From DATDAH01 sp963792205 (GTDB taxonomy: Bacteria; Actinomycetota; Acidimicrobiia; Acidimicrobiales; DATDAH01), in contig CAWBVI010000002.1 of the NCBI GenBank assembly GCA_963792205.1, positions 744,001-808,000 of the forward strand: a stretch of 64,000 bases of DNA, in the 5' to 3' direction. Below are positions 63,472 to 64,000 of this stretch, piece after piece; the stretch's first letter is position 1; each line of letters begins with the position of its first letter. The notes beneath the pieces are model-generated. The model had not been told where the DNA came from and ran no database searches. It saw only the letters and a list, made by a program, of their open reading frames with translations. A program made the translations under genes and the position numbers.

Positions 63472-64000
63472 GTGCGCCTGGCCCTGGAGGACATCGCCGC
63501 GGTCACCCGCGGGCGGGCGATCGGGCCCGACGGCGTCGTCGTGGAGGGAGCCACCCACGACAGCCGGGCCCTGCGGCCCGGGCAGCTCTTCGTCGCCGTG
63601 CGCGACGTCCGCGACGGCCACGCCTTCGTGCCCGCGGCCCGCGCGGCCGGTGCGGGAGCCGTGCTGGTCGACCACGAGGTGGACGACGGCCCGGCGGTGG
63701 TCGTGGGCGACACGACCGTGGCGTTACGGGCTCTGGGCGTCGCCGCCCGCGACCGTCTGGACGCCACCGTGATCGGGGTGACGGGTTCGGTCGGCAAGAC
63801 GTCGGTGAAGGACCTCACCGCGGCCGCGTGCCGGCAATCGCGGCGGACGGCGGCCAGCCTGCGCTCGTTCAACAACGAGCTGGGCGTGCCCCTCACGCTG
63901 CTCGAGGTGCCCGAGGGCACCGAGGTGGCCATCATCGAGATGGGGGCGGCCGCGGTCGGCCAGGTCGCGGAGCTGTGTGCCCTGGCTCGGCCCACGATCG
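63472..64000 (+). CDS. murF: UDP-N-acetylmuramoyl-tripeptide--D-alanyl-D-alanine ligase, N-terminal part (runs off the right edge)
   Basis: 176 codons are visible from the GTG at 63472. The N-terminal MurF domain has H-D-S-R-A-L-R-P-G-Q-L-F-V-A, the ATP-binding loop G-V-T-G-S-V-G-K-T-S is near residue 103, and F-N-N-E-L-G-V-P and E-M-G-A follow. It adds the D-Ala-D-Ala dipeptide to the UDP-MurNAc-tripeptide in the cytoplasm. There is no ribosome site. The start lies 6 bases after TACAAC, so the message may be leaderless. Confidence 0.94.
   Translation, partial: MRLALEDIAAVTRGRAIGPDGVVVEGATHDSRALRPGQLFVAVRDVRDGHAFVPAARAAGAGAVLVDHEVDDGPAVVVGDTTVALRALGVAARDRLDATVIGVTGSVGKTSVKDLTAAACRQSRRTAASLRSFNNELGVPLTLLEVPEGTEVAIIEMGAAAVGQVAELCALARPTI

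Overview
The window is GC-rich DNA with very dense coding. Genes often overlap by 1, 4 or 8 bases, many start with GTG or TTG, and several appear to be leaderless. It looks like an Actinomycetota chromosome. Class Acidimicrobiia is my best guess, from overall resemblance and not from a marker gene. Supporting features are a 6C-type small RNA, a DUF222/HNH endonuclease, a GNAT/ADP-acetyl-CoA-synthetase fusion, a DUF664/DinB protein and TANNNT leaderless promoters. I see no insertion sequence, CRISPR array, tRNA or rRNA, and no gene-free stretch longer than about 220 bases.

Layout. (1) 1-10665 is a catabolic regulon for an amine, probably a quaternary ammonium compound or polyamine-like molecule. 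It holds an aminotransferase, two Rieske oxygenases, a PYROXD2-like flavoprotein, a PotABCD-type ABC transporter, an aldehyde dehydrogenase and a BetI-like TetR regulator. Two near-identical 22-bp palindromes in the two divergent promoter regions (3155-3176 and 8857-8878) are probably its operators. (2) 10666-22345 is a peptide or amide utilisation block. It has a DmpA-type peptidase, an HDAC-like amidohydrolase, an S9 peptidase, a five-gene oligopeptide ABC transporter and an S15/CocE hydrolase. (3) 22372-24620 pairs a third Rieske oxygenase with a monomeric-sarcosine-oxidase-like flavoenzyme, as expected for successive N-demethylation. (4) 24631-35813 is mixed: two divergent APH-fold phosphotransferases, an LPXTG-type surface protein with DUF11 repeats, an SDR, a molybdopterin oxidoreductase, a Pat-like acetyltransferase and a quinone oxidoreductase.

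(5) 35824-43594 holds TCA-cycle genes and regulators: citrate synthase behind a LysR gene, a 6C-type RNA with three C-loop hairpins, a HAD-IB/acyltransferase fusion, a 6PGDH-like protein and aconitase divergent from a GntR/HutC regulator. (6) 43591-47727 carries small genes: a DUF4190-like protein, a nitroreductase, a RibD-type reductase, an HNH endonuclease, a DinB protein and a MauE-like membrane protein. (7) 47733-52127 is gltB. (8) 52305-59903 is a five-gene operon, probably for a lipid or envelope component: a fatty-acyl reductase/HAD fusion, a zinc dehydrogenase, a LarA-like protein, a PlsC-type acyltransferase and a GT-C-like membrane protein. It is divergent from a TetR-methyltransferase-dioxygenase-like operon (59928-62310). 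(9) The window ends with ddl and the start of murF.

Five single-base reading-frame breaks are visible: near 9400, 15161 and 18592, and two in gltB near 51091 and 51323-51328. The proteins are otherwise well preserved, so sequencing or assembly indels are the simplest explanation, but real decay of the peptide transporter cannot be excluded from sequence alone.
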